Shown here piece by piece: positions 1-6,797 of a stretch of DNA of 17,439 nt. This DNA comes from Chthoniobacterales bacterium (GTDB lineage Bacteria > Verrucomicrobiota > Verrucomicrobiia > Chthoniobacterales > UBA6821). Positions within the stretch are counted from its first letter, which is position 1. Each line of letters begins with the position of its first letter. Location of the stretch: assembly GCA_021733705.1 (NCBI GenBank), contig JAIPKF010000011.1, positions 1 to 17,439 of the forward strand, given 5' to 3'. The position numbers were made by a program, and so were the translations under genes. Under the pieces are notes generated by a model. It was not told the DNA's origin, did not search any database, and saw nothing but the letters and a program-made list of their open reading frames with translations.

Positions 1-1589
1 GAGGCACCCAAGGATCGTGTGAGATTAACACGTGCAATTTCTCCACCCGATAAGGAACGGGTGGGACGATCAAGAGAAAGATAACCAAGTCCGACATCAT
101 CCAAATAACCCAATCGAGAGATAATCTGATCGCAGAGCATGTTGATGCCTGGGTCGTCGCTGGGAATAGGAAATTCCTTGAGAAGAGGAATAAGGCGGCT
201 TACTTGTAACGATGTTATTTCAGGGAGAGTAAGAGGCTTTTTGAGAGGGAGACGATAGTTTAATGTTTCTGGTTGAAAACGATCACCATGGCAACTTTCA
301 CAGGGTTTATAAGAGCGATAACGACTTAAAAAAACACGAATAGGCATCTTATAAGATTTTCGCTCCAACCATTTAAAAAATCCCTCAACTCCATACCAGC
401 ATTGAGCCCCATTTAAGTCTTCTCGTGAAATATCCGCGCCTTGCTCCCCTTGAATAATAAAGTCTTGATCTTTTTTTGACAGTTTTTCAAACGGTGTATG
501 AATGTTGATGTCGTGATAAGCGCAAGCTCGAAGTAGGTCACGTTGTGAATCACGAGATTGTCCGCTTTGGAACGGTTTAATGACTCCTCCAGCTACACTT
601 AACGATCGGTCAGGCATTACACGATCATAGTCAAACCCAATCACGCGTCCAAAACCACGGCAGGAAGGACATGCACCTAGAGGATTATTAAAACTAAATA
701 GACCAGGAGTTGGAGGACGAATGTTCGTATCACAATGAGCGCAATGCCAGCCCGAAGAATAGGGATAAGCCTTTCCATCTTCTTGTGAAATAAAAGTGAT
801 TCGGTCTTTCCCAAGACGCAGTGCTGTTTCAATCCCTTCGCTCAGACGTCCCTGGTTTGCCTCAATAACTTCAATGCGGTCCTGTATTACTAGAACAACA
901 CAGGGAAGAGTAGTGATTGTGGGGGATTCATCAGTACGGTGAATTTTTCCATCAATCCAGACACGTAGGTAACCCTGCTCTTGTAAAAAATGAAAAAAAT
1001 CAGAAGGAGAACGTTCTTGTGGTTGAGCTATTTTTTTGGGAGGGATCGGTTTTGAGAAATCTTCAAAGGCAGCATTAATATCCTCTTCTTGGTTTTCCTC
1101 TGGGATGATTCCTGTGGTAACAGGAAAGGTGATAAAAAGTTGTTTTTTTAAAAAAATCTTGAGAATTTTTCTAGAAATTGACTCTGGTGATTCTGTTTGA
1201 ATAGAACGTTGACATTCAGGGCAGGAAGCCTTGGAAGCTCTTGACATCAAGAGTTTTAAATAATCATTGATCTCAGTTATCGTGCCAACAGTGGAACGTG
1301 ATGTTCTTACATTATTGTTCTGCTCAATGGCAATTGCAGGAGGGATCCCTTCAATGGAGGCCACTTGAGGCTTATCCATGCGATCCAGGAACTGGCGAGT
1401 GTAAGGGCTAAAGGTCTCTACATACCGTCGCTGGCCCTCTGCATAAATAGTGTCGAAGGCAAGACTCGACTTGCCGCTTCCACTAGGGCCAGTAACAACC
1501 ACAAGCGACTGTGTTGGCAAATCAAGGTCAAAACCTTGAAGATTATTTTGCCTTATACCGCGAAGACGTATCCGGGAAGAAGTAGGCAC
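1..1589 (-). CDS. uvrA: UvrA, excinuclease ABC subunit A (N-terminal part, cut by window start)
   Basis: UvrA is the damage-recognition ATPase of nucleotide excision repair; it loads UvrB at DNA lesions in the cytoplasm. Reading leftward, about 529 codons are open without a stop and run off the window. Visible: Walker A GPSGSGKS (residues 34-41), the UvrA stretch FDTIYAEGQRRYVE, a UvrB-binding/insertion region, a zinc module CAHC...FSFNNPLGACPSC (about 281-308), a second CESCHG motif (about 430) and the ABC signature LSGGE (about 515). An in-frame TGA lies at 1605-1607 and no ATG precedes the Walker A, so the GTG at 1587-1589 is the likely start, without a clear Shine-Dalgarno. It lies 42 nt behind the HU/IHF gene on the same strand, so co-transcription is possible. 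Chlamydia UvrA is an unusually long fused double protein of about 1,800 residues; whether this one is too lies outside the window. Confidence 0.95.
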   Translation of the reverse strand, partial: MPTSSRIRLRGIRQNNLQGFDLDLPTQSLVVVTGPSGSGKSSLAFDTIYAEGQRRYVETFSPYTRQFLDRMDKPQVASIEGIPPAIAIEQNNNVRTSRSTVGTITEINDYLKLLMSRASKASCPECQRSIQTESPESISRKILKIFLKKQLFITFPVTTGIIPEENQEEDINAAFEDFSKPIPPKKIAQPQERSPSDFFHFLQEQGYLRVWIDGKIHRTDESPTITTLPCVVLVIQDRIEVIEANQGRLSEGIETALRLGKDRITFISQEDGKAYPYSSGWHCAHCDTNIRPPTPGLFSFNNPLGACPSCRGFGRVIGFDYDRVMPDRSLSVAGGVIKPFQSGQSRDSQRDLLRACAYHDINIHTPFEKLSKKDQDFIIQGEQGADISREDLNGAQCWYGVEGFFKWLERKSYKMPIRVFLSRYRSYKPCESCHGDRFQPETLNYRLPLKKPLTLPEITSLQVSRLIPLLKEFPIPSDDPGINMLCDQIISRLGYLDDVGLGYLSLDRPTRSLSGGEIARVNLTRSLGA

Positions 1590-1631
1590 TCTATTGGACG
1601 AAGATCACAATAATAGCAGCTAATAAAGTAC

Positions 1632-1952
1632 TTAGCTGACGGAAGAGTTTTTTAACTCTTCGGTGCGAAGTAAAACACGTTGGCGCATAATTTTTCCAGC
1701 TTTGAATTTAACAGTAGCTCTCGCAGGAATAGAAACGTCAACTTCTGGACGATTAGGGTTACGTCCAACACGAGGACGGGTCAAGCGGACTTCAAAAACA
1801 CCAAAATTTCTTAACTCAACATTTTGGCCCTGAGCAACAGCTTCAGTAATATGATCAAGTGTTTTTTGAATAACATCAAAAACGTCAGACTGAATAAGTC
1901 CCGTCTCGTTACTAATAGCTACAACAAGATCACGTTTTGTTAGATTTGACAT
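1632..1952 (-). CDS. HU/IHF-family DNA-bending protein
   Basis: A 106-residue histone-like protein of the HU/IHF family, which binds and bends DNA as a dimer in the nucleoid. Supporting features are the N-terminal helix-turn-helix body (TKRDLVVAISNETGL), the beta-sheet NFGVFEVR, and the DNA-contacting arm GRNPNRPEVDVSIPARATVKFKAGK, which has the conserved proline for DNA intercalation. The family is usually 90-100 residues; here a short polar tail (RTEELKNSSVS) is added. Chlamydia has a single HU/IHF-like protein (annotated himD/ihfA), and this is probably its equivalent. HU versus IHF subunit cannot be decided by eye. The start is the ATG at 1952, with no recognisable Shine-Dalgarno upstream. 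uvrA follows 42 nt downstream on the same strand. Confidence 0.93.
   Translation of the reverse strand: MSNLTKRDLVVAISNETGLIQSDVFDVIQKTLDHITEAVAQGQNVELRNFGVFEVRLTRPRVGRNPNRPEVDVSIPARATVKFKAGKIMRQRVLLRTEELKNSSVS
1642..1661 (-). other. Perfect 8-bp hairpin at the 3' end of the HU/IHF gene
   Basis: GAAGAGTT and AACTCTTC form an 8-bp inverted repeat around a 4-nt loop, inside the last codons of the HU/IHF gene and just before uvrA. It lacks the downstream U-run of a standard intrinsic terminator on either strand, so it could be a weak attenuator, an mRNA 3' stabiliser or chance. The symmetry is seen directly; any function is inference. Confidence 0.35.
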
Positions 1953-2136
1953 ATAAAAGAAATAAATTTTAAATAGAATTAATTGGTTTTTGTCTAAAGT
2001 AACCTGTATTACTCAACAGGGGGCCTGTAGTCTAATATGATTTTATCTTCTTCGCAACAAGAAAATCCTATTAGGAACTTTATAAAAAATTACAGATTCT
2101 GATAACATATAGGATCAGAAGTAATTGAATAAAAAA

Positions 2137-3861
2137 TTACAATTTATGAAACCTTCCACTTTCCTTCAATGCCTTATCTAAAGAAGCTAAAATGGTAGCA
2201 TATTTTTTATTCCAGGAGTCAATAGAGAGTGGAATTCTTTCTCTCCAGTTTGAATCGTTAAGATTACCTGGGTCATTGAATGTCTGAGTTAATCCCAAAA
2301 AATCTGTAATCATCACCATTGCAAGCCAAGAACGACTTTCATAAAGTGTACTCAGAAGTGCTTGATGAATCTTCCCCTCATAGGGTGTTAAAGAATCTAG
2401 ATTAGAAAGGTGAATAAAATCGAGAAATTCATGTAACGTTTTTTCAGCACTTAGAGCTGCTGAATTTTTTTCTCTCACTTCAGATTGCCAATTTTCCCAT
2501 TGTTTGCGCAAGGGGTGATGATCATGTGTTGCATATGTGGCAATAGAAATCATTGGATAGTCACACGCCGAAATCATTTTATTTTTCTGGTCGCGTACCC
2601 AAAGAGGAATTTTGAATCCAGGAATTTCTAATTTTTGCAACACTTCTGGAACATATTCAGGAACATCACCTAGGTCTTCTGCAATAAGTTGATGGCCTCC
2701 TGCTTCTTGTTGAAAAACATGAAGCAACCTGGTTCCTCTTTCCTTGTTATGAGTAGCATGCTCTGGTGTATCATCAGCATAATCAACAAAGTGAGGTAGG
2801 GTACCTTGTGTTTTTTTCAGCGCCTCCTCTTCGGTAAGATATAAAAATTCATCATTGATTTTTGGTGGCCAAGGAAAGCTATAAATGCGAAAGAGTCCTA
2901 AAGCATGATCGATCCGTAAAATATGAAAAAAAGATCGCAAAAATCGAATTCGAAGTCGCCACCATTGAAAATTATCCTTTTCCATTTGGTCCCATTTATA
3001 AAGAGGTATGCCCCAGTTTTGTCCCCAACGCATCGTGAAAGGGTCTGATTGAAAAAGTTTTTCAGGAGGAGCCCCTCCATATTTTTCTGCATCGAATATA
3101 TCAGGTCTAGAAAAAACATCTGCACTAGCAACATGGACTCCCGTGGGAATATCTCCAATTAAAGCAACTCCCAGAGAGGATGCTATTTCAAAAACTTTTT
3201 TCCATTGTGTGGTTGCCAGCCATTGTAGATAGGAAAAAAAATCACGACGTTTTTCAAAGTGCTGTTTTTCTTTTTCTGGGAGAGTTGTTAACCATTTTCT
3301 TGCAGAAACAGCATTTCGGGTATCAGGATTCCACTTTGAAAAATCTTCTTGATTTTTATGATGCTCTAGAAGTGCTCTATAAAGTGTATAATCAGCTAGC
3401 CAATAGGCCTCCTCTTTTTGAAAGCTCCGATAATCACAGACCTGCTTTTCTTGAGCATCCCTCAGCTGAAAGCGGGACCATGAAGCATTGAGAAGCTCTT
3501 GTTTGCACTGTTTAACAAGAGAATATTGAACATTTCCTGCAACCATTTTCTCAATGTCATAGCGCTGGATAATCGCATTGTAATCCTCCTTGGTGAGATC
3601 TGGCAGCCAATCTGGATGTGTTGTGATGGTTGAGGGTTCTAGTGCCATGGCACTAAGAATTTCATAAGGGCTATTATTATTACTTGTCTCATTGATGGGC
3701 AACATTTGAAGGGCTTGAAATCCATGTTCCGAAACCCAGTTAATCATTTCAATCAGTGCCGCTGTGTCCCCGATACCAAGATCCTCTTTCCCTCGCAGTG
3801 CAAAAAGAGGAGCTAGAATACCAGCTATTTTTTTACCAAACATGCTGTTATTGGCGTTCAT
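2137..3861 (-). CDS. malQ: 4-alpha-glucanotransferase (amylomaltase, GH77)
   Basis: Transfers segments of alpha-1,4-glucan between maltodextrins; in chlamydiae it works with the glycogen enzymes in the cytoplasm. The 574 residues contain the GH77 catalytic set: nucleophile Asp318 in ILRIDHALGLFR, acid/base Glu395 in IAEDLGDVPEYV, and the third acid Asp447 in ATHDHHPLRKQW. The N-terminal GIGDTAALIEMINWVSEHGFQALQMLPINET and the GDIPTGVHVASADVF strand are also typical. The frame stays open upstream to 4026, but those 55 codons lie mostly in a repeat (3906-4089). I place the start at the ATG at 3859-3861, because AAAGGA sits 5 nt upstream and homology begins right after it. It is divergent from the exported-protein pair at 4157; the spacer is largely repeat. 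Confidence 0.94.
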   Translation of the reverse strand: MNANNSMFGKKIAGILAPLFALRGKEDLGIGDTAALIEMINWVSEHGFQALQMLPINETSNNNSPYEILSAMALEPSTITTHPDWLPDLTKEDYNAIIQRYDIEKMVAGNVQYSLVKQCKQELLNASWSRFQLRDAQEKQVCDYRSFQKEEAYWLADYTLYRALLEHHKNQEDFSKWNPDTRNAVSARKWLTTLPEKEKQHFEKRRDFFSYLQWLATTQWKKVFEIASSLGVALIGDIPTGVHVASADVFSRPDIFDAEKYGGAPPEKLFQSDPFTMRWGQNWGIPLYKWDQMEKDNFQWWRLRIRFLRSFFHILRIDHALGLFRIYSFPWPPKINDEFLYLTEEEALKKTQGTLPHFVDYADDTPEHATHNKERGTRLLHVFQQEAGGHQLIAEDLGDVPEYVPEVLQKLEIPGFKIPLWVRDQKNKMISACDYPMISIATYATHDHHPLRKQWENWQSEVREKNSAALSAEKTLHEFLDFIHLSNLDSLTPYEGKIHQALLSTLYESRSWLAMVMITDFLGLTQTFNDPGNLNDSNWRERIPLSIDSWNKKYATILASLDKALKESGRFHKL

Positions 3862-3866
3862 AGATT

Positions 3867-3872
3867 TCCTTT
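3867..3872 (-). promoter_or_regulatory. Shine-Dalgarno of malQ
   Basis: Read on the minus strand, AAAGGA stands 5 nt before the ATG at 3861. It is one of the few clear ribosome binding sites in the window and supports the short malQ start over the in-frame ATG at 4026, which lies within the repeat. Confidence 0.7.
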
Positions 3873-3905
3873 CTGAGTAAATAATTTTTTTATTAATATA
3901 AAGAC

Positions 3906-4089
3906 TTAATCCGGATATTTCATGCCGACCACCTGCGTAAGCGGGGAAGTCACATGGATGCTGCGTTGAACTTGAAGTCCTCCTCGGGCAGTGTGTACAC
4001 ACACAGCCGTCGTCAGACTTCATCACTCGCCTTGCCCCATCAGCCTTCGCGGCCTCCTCGTCACGATCAGTATGAAATATCCGGGTTAA
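3906..4089 (+). repeat. MITE-like TTAA palindromic element, copy 1
   Basis: A 184-bp element bounded by TTAA on both sides. The left end reads TTAATCCGGATATTTCAT; the right end reads ATGAAATATCCGGGTTAA, its inverted repeat with one mismatch. It shares the right half CCTTGCCCCATCAGCCTTCG with copies 3, 5 and 6 (subfamily A). It fills most of the spacer between the divergent malQ and START-like genes, so it separates or carries their promoters. The frame beginning with TTA of the left TTAA is open right through the element and ends at a TGA in the flank. It also creates a spurious 55-codon upstream extension of malQ on the other strand. Confidence 0.85.
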
Positions 4090-4156
4090 TATTCATCAAC
4101 ACTCTTTTATCTTTAAGATATCAATGATATAATTGCCTCTAGGCATATTTAAAAAA

Positions 4157-4825
4157 ATGATTACAAAAGCAAGTGTCACAATTTTTACTATATTGACTCT
4201 AGTTGTTTCTTGTATAGCAGAGTCTTTAGATTCTTGGAGTGCTCTCAATGAAAAACAACATGCCTTACTCCATAGTGGAAAACAAGTTTTAGTAACTGAA
4301 AAAATTTCAAATTCCTCATGGCCTTATTTTCACGTATATCTTTTAGTTCATGCAACTCCTCTGCAATCAGCAGCTGTTTTTTGGGATGCTCCAAATGCTC
4401 CTCATTTTATTCCTCACTGCGTTAATGTTAACGTTAGTACTCGTCCTACAGCTAATATTGCTGAGTTAGATTATGAACTTCAGGTTCCATTTTTTCCAAA
4501 TGAAGTTTCCAAAGTCCGTAACGTTGTTAGATCATTACCTCAAGATGGAGGTTATGAAATTTCTTGGAAGGTCCTTCGTTCAAAATATAGCAAGGGAGGT
4601 AAAGGGTCTTTTCTTGTCGTTCCTCATGAAAATGAAAGCTTCATTTGCTATTCCAATTTTGTAGATCCAGGAAGCATTATTGCAACTATCTTACGCAAGT
4701 ATGCAGAGAGACAAGTCCAAGAGATAGCAGCTGCTATTGCTGCTCAAATAGAGTATGAGGTTCAAAACAACCCAGAGCAAATACTCCAACAAGAAGAAGA
4801 GTTAAAAAAAGCACTAGAACAATAA
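4157..4825 (+). CDS. Exported START-like (SRPBCC/polyketide-cyclase-type) protein
   Basis: A 222-residue protein with an N-terminal signal sequence (MITKASVTIFTILTLVVSC); VVSC could be a lipobox with Cys19 lipidated, or a signal peptidase I site may follow CIA. The central region resembles SRPBCC/START-like ligand-binding proteins: APHFIPHC after a helix that begins ATPLQSAAVFWD, then beta-strands including ELQVPFFP, ISWKVL and GKGSFLVVP, then YSNFVDPGSIIATILRKYAERQ leading into the long C-terminal helix. Such folds bind hydrophobic ligands such as lipids or quinones; the ligand here is unknown. The frame can begin at TTG 4133, but ATG 4157 gives a cleaner signal peptide. The next gene starts 24 nt downstream on the same strand, suggesting an operon. 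The fold assignment is by eye and moderate; the coding call and export are more secure. Confidence 0.75.
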   Translation: MITKASVTIFTILTLVVSCIAESLDSWSALNEKQHALLHSGKQVLVTEKISNSSWPYFHVYLLVHATPLQSAAVFWDAPNAPHFIPHCVNVNVSTRPTANIAELDYELQVPFFPNEVSKVRNVVRSLPQDGGYEISWKVLRSKYSKGGKGSFLVVPHENESFICYSNFVDPGSIIATILRKYAERQVQEIAAAIAAQIEYEVQNNPEQILQQEEELKKALEQ

Positions 4826-4849
4826 AACATTACTCCTGTAAAAATTATT

Positions 4850-6574
4850 GTGAGTTTTTCTAAATACAAACTTTTCATTTTTTTTATTTTATCAGGATTA
4901 TTTTACCTAAAGGCACTCTGCGCAATTGACTGTAATAATTATGTTCTATTTTTAAATAGTACAGCTAAGAGTGATTTAAGAGGTAGTTTTGAAAGGAGTA
5001 TTGATAATAAAACCCAAGAAGTCATCGTTCGATATGGAGAGCCAGGAAGTTATTTTTACAAAGTGATAGGGCAGAATGAGGGTTCCCTCAGTGGAATAAG
5101 TTGGAATGATGCTATCGATTACTTCACATGGAGTAATGCGCTTATCAATAAAAAAGGAGAGGGATCTCAAATAAAAGAAAAGATGTTGGTGTGTGGTCGT
5201 GATAGAGAGTTAAAATCATGTGCTGAAGAACCTCTATGGATAGAGGAGGCGTTGGTGATTGGGCAAATAGGATTAGATGAGATTCCTGATGGCGTTGAGC
5301 TCTTTGAGTGTGAGGAGCTTTTTATTGGGCTTGCGTCCATTTTTTTTAATAACGTAGCAAGTCATTCGATTCACAAAAATTTTGTAAGTCATACTACTGA
5401 GACAATTCAAGAAACTACTATTTCTTGCCCATCTAGAAGGCTGTTTCCTGAAACTCCAAAGCATGATGAAGAAAGTTCTGACTCTTCAGAAAATGATCTT
5501 TCTGGAATAATGTTCGATTTTCAAAAAATAGATATTCCTGCAGAAAGCGATTCAAGTCCCGATTCAAGTGATAGTGAATTTGGCGCCAAAACACTCATGC
5601 GTAAAATAGCATTTCATGTGAGGCCCGTGAAACCAAGGAACTATGCCATTAATCAAGATGGAACCGAGGAAATTACAGAAGAAGAAATCAGAGCAAACCC
5701 AGGAAAATTTTATGTAGCAAATTTTCGAGGTGATTATCTCAGCTATTTTAAAACAAATCGTGCCAGAAGAAGCTATGTGCAAAAAGCAGTTGACAGCATC
5801 ATTTTCAAGCAACCAATTCCCTACAAATCAAAAGCGTTTGAAGAAATAGAAAAAAAACATCTGCTGGAAAATGATAGAGTCCAAAAATTCTCCCAACTCA
5901 ATAGCTCTTTTAAACTAAAGGATTCTAGCTTTATTAAAACTTATAAATCACCATCTCATTTTTCTAAGGCAGTCAATGAATGCAGCCCTGATTATGGGAA
6001 TCCATTTATCTCAACTTCCAAAGATACGAAAGTTACACCGATTTATGCTGATCATCCCAAAGATAAAGCTTCGTTATTACCTCAATATTCAGACATCAAA
6101 AAACCAAAACACCGTCTTATTGGAATGACTACAGTTATTGTGCATGAGGCAAATGAATATGCTGAAAGAATAAAAGCTGATATTGAGCAGCTCAGAACGA
6201 ATAGAGAAATTGGAAAAATGTCTGCTATTGAAAGAAAAAATGAAGAGATTCTATTTGATGGCCTGATTGAGTCTAAACACATAGCGGGCTATGTTCCTCT
6301 TACCTATCCCAATTTATCAAAAAAATATTCTTATAAAGATAAAAATCTATTTGGTTTAGATGATAACTCGAGAGGGCAGGTGATTACCAAAAGCTTTCCA
6401 AGGACACTAGGAAAAAACACCAAAGAAAATACTCTTTATAAAGTTAATCGAGACTTTCAATGGAGTTTAGCAGAAAAATACGCTACAGATAATAATCCTC
6501 GAGGTGAATTAATTTGGGTGGATAAAGAGGGACGGTTTAATCGATTTAGAGTGAACCAAGACCCGAAAAGATAA
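4850..6574 (+). CDS. Exported protein with FGE-like N-terminus and candidate ADP-ribosyltransferase C-terminal half
   Basis: 574 residues, starting at GTG (no in-frame ATG until residue 112), with a signal peptide ending near ALCA (residue 25). Residues about 28-100 (YVLFLNSTAKSD, RYGEPGSYFYKV, GISWNDAIDYFTWSNAL) resemble the start of the formylglycine-generating-enzyme/sulfatase-modifying-factor fold, but that domain is normally near 250 residues, so only a fragment is present. Residues about 200-245 are acidic and serine-rich, probably a linker. The second half shows, in order, FYVANFRGD (Arg293), NPFISTS (Ser388-Thr389-Ser390) and NEEILFDGLI (Glu465/Glu466). That is the R / STS / E order of bacterial ADP-ribosyltransferase toxins. 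The motifs are visible; the enzymatic role is inference. It follows the START-like gene by 24 nt. An alternative is a lineage-specific secreted protein with no activity. Confidence 0.8.
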   Translation: MSFSKYKLFIFFILSGLFYLKALCAIDCNNYVLFLNSTAKSDLRGSFERSIDNKTQEVIVRYGEPGSYFYKVIGQNEGSLSGISWNDAIDYFTWSNALINKKGEGSQIKEKMLVCGRDRELKSCAEEPLWIEEALVIGQIGLDEIPDGVELFECEELFIGLASIFFNNVASHSIHKNFVSHTTETIQETTISCPSRRLFPETPKHDEESSDSSENDLSGIMFDFQKIDIPAESDSSPDSSDSEFGAKTLMRKIAFHVRPVKPRNYAINQDGTEEITEEEIRANPGKFYVANFRGDYLSYFKTNRARRSYVQKAVDSIIFKQPIPYKSKAFEEIEKKHLLENDRVQKFSQLNSSFKLKDSSFIKTYKSPSHFSKAVNECSPDYGNPFISTSKDTKVTPIYADHPKDKASLLPQYSDIKKPKHRLIGMTTVIVHEANEYAERIKADIEQLRTNREIGKMSAIERKNEEILFDGLIESKHIAGYVPLTYPNLSKKYSYKDKNLFGLDDNSRGQVITKSFPRTLGKNTKENTLYKVNRDFQWSLAEKYATDNNPRGELIWVDKEGRFNRFRVNQDPKR

Positions 6575-6797
6575 GTGAATTTTTTTAAAAAAAATATTCA
6601 TTCATCTCTGCATCTTTCTACTTAAATTCAGTTGCTGTAAAGAATCATCAGCCTTTTCATCTTGTTCTCAATGCCACACATTCTCCTTTCAAGTAATAGA
6701 CTTTCATTAGCGATACAGCCCTATCAACTGTTCCTCAATCGGGCTTTGATTGAAACGTGGGTGACTGCTGATAAGATCTTTCTATTTTGATAACGTC
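6575..6797. other. Intergenic region before dnaG
   Basis: A 223-bp AT-rich spacer. Just after the upstream stop, an AT-only imperfect hairpin (GAATTTTTTT / AAAAAAATATTC, about 6577-6603) could be a weak terminator. No RNA gene, repeat copy or convincing promoter was recognised; a dnaG promoter presumably lies here. Confidence 0.3.

Noticed and set aside
1365..1613. An 82-codon plus-strand frame opposite uvrA
   Set aside because: It is antisense to the strongly conserved Walker A region of uvrA.
1966..1996. Possible sigma-66 promoter for the HU/IHF gene (TAGACA and a TAAAAT-like box on the minus strand)
   Set aside because: The spacing is 15 or 19 bp for the plausible -10 boxes, and the region is so AT-rich that such matches are expected by chance.
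3862..4026. A 55-codon N-terminal extension of malQ from ATG 4026
   Set aside because: Most of it is repeat copy 1 read in antisense; GH77 homology starts just after ATG 3861, which has a good Shine-Dalgarno.
4133..4156. TTG start for the START-like protein
   Set aside because: ATG 4157 gives a standard signal peptide; no Shine-Dalgarno supports the TTG.
6575..6797. tRNA or small RNA gene before dnaG
   Set aside because: No cloverleaf, CCA end or GC-rich stem was found.
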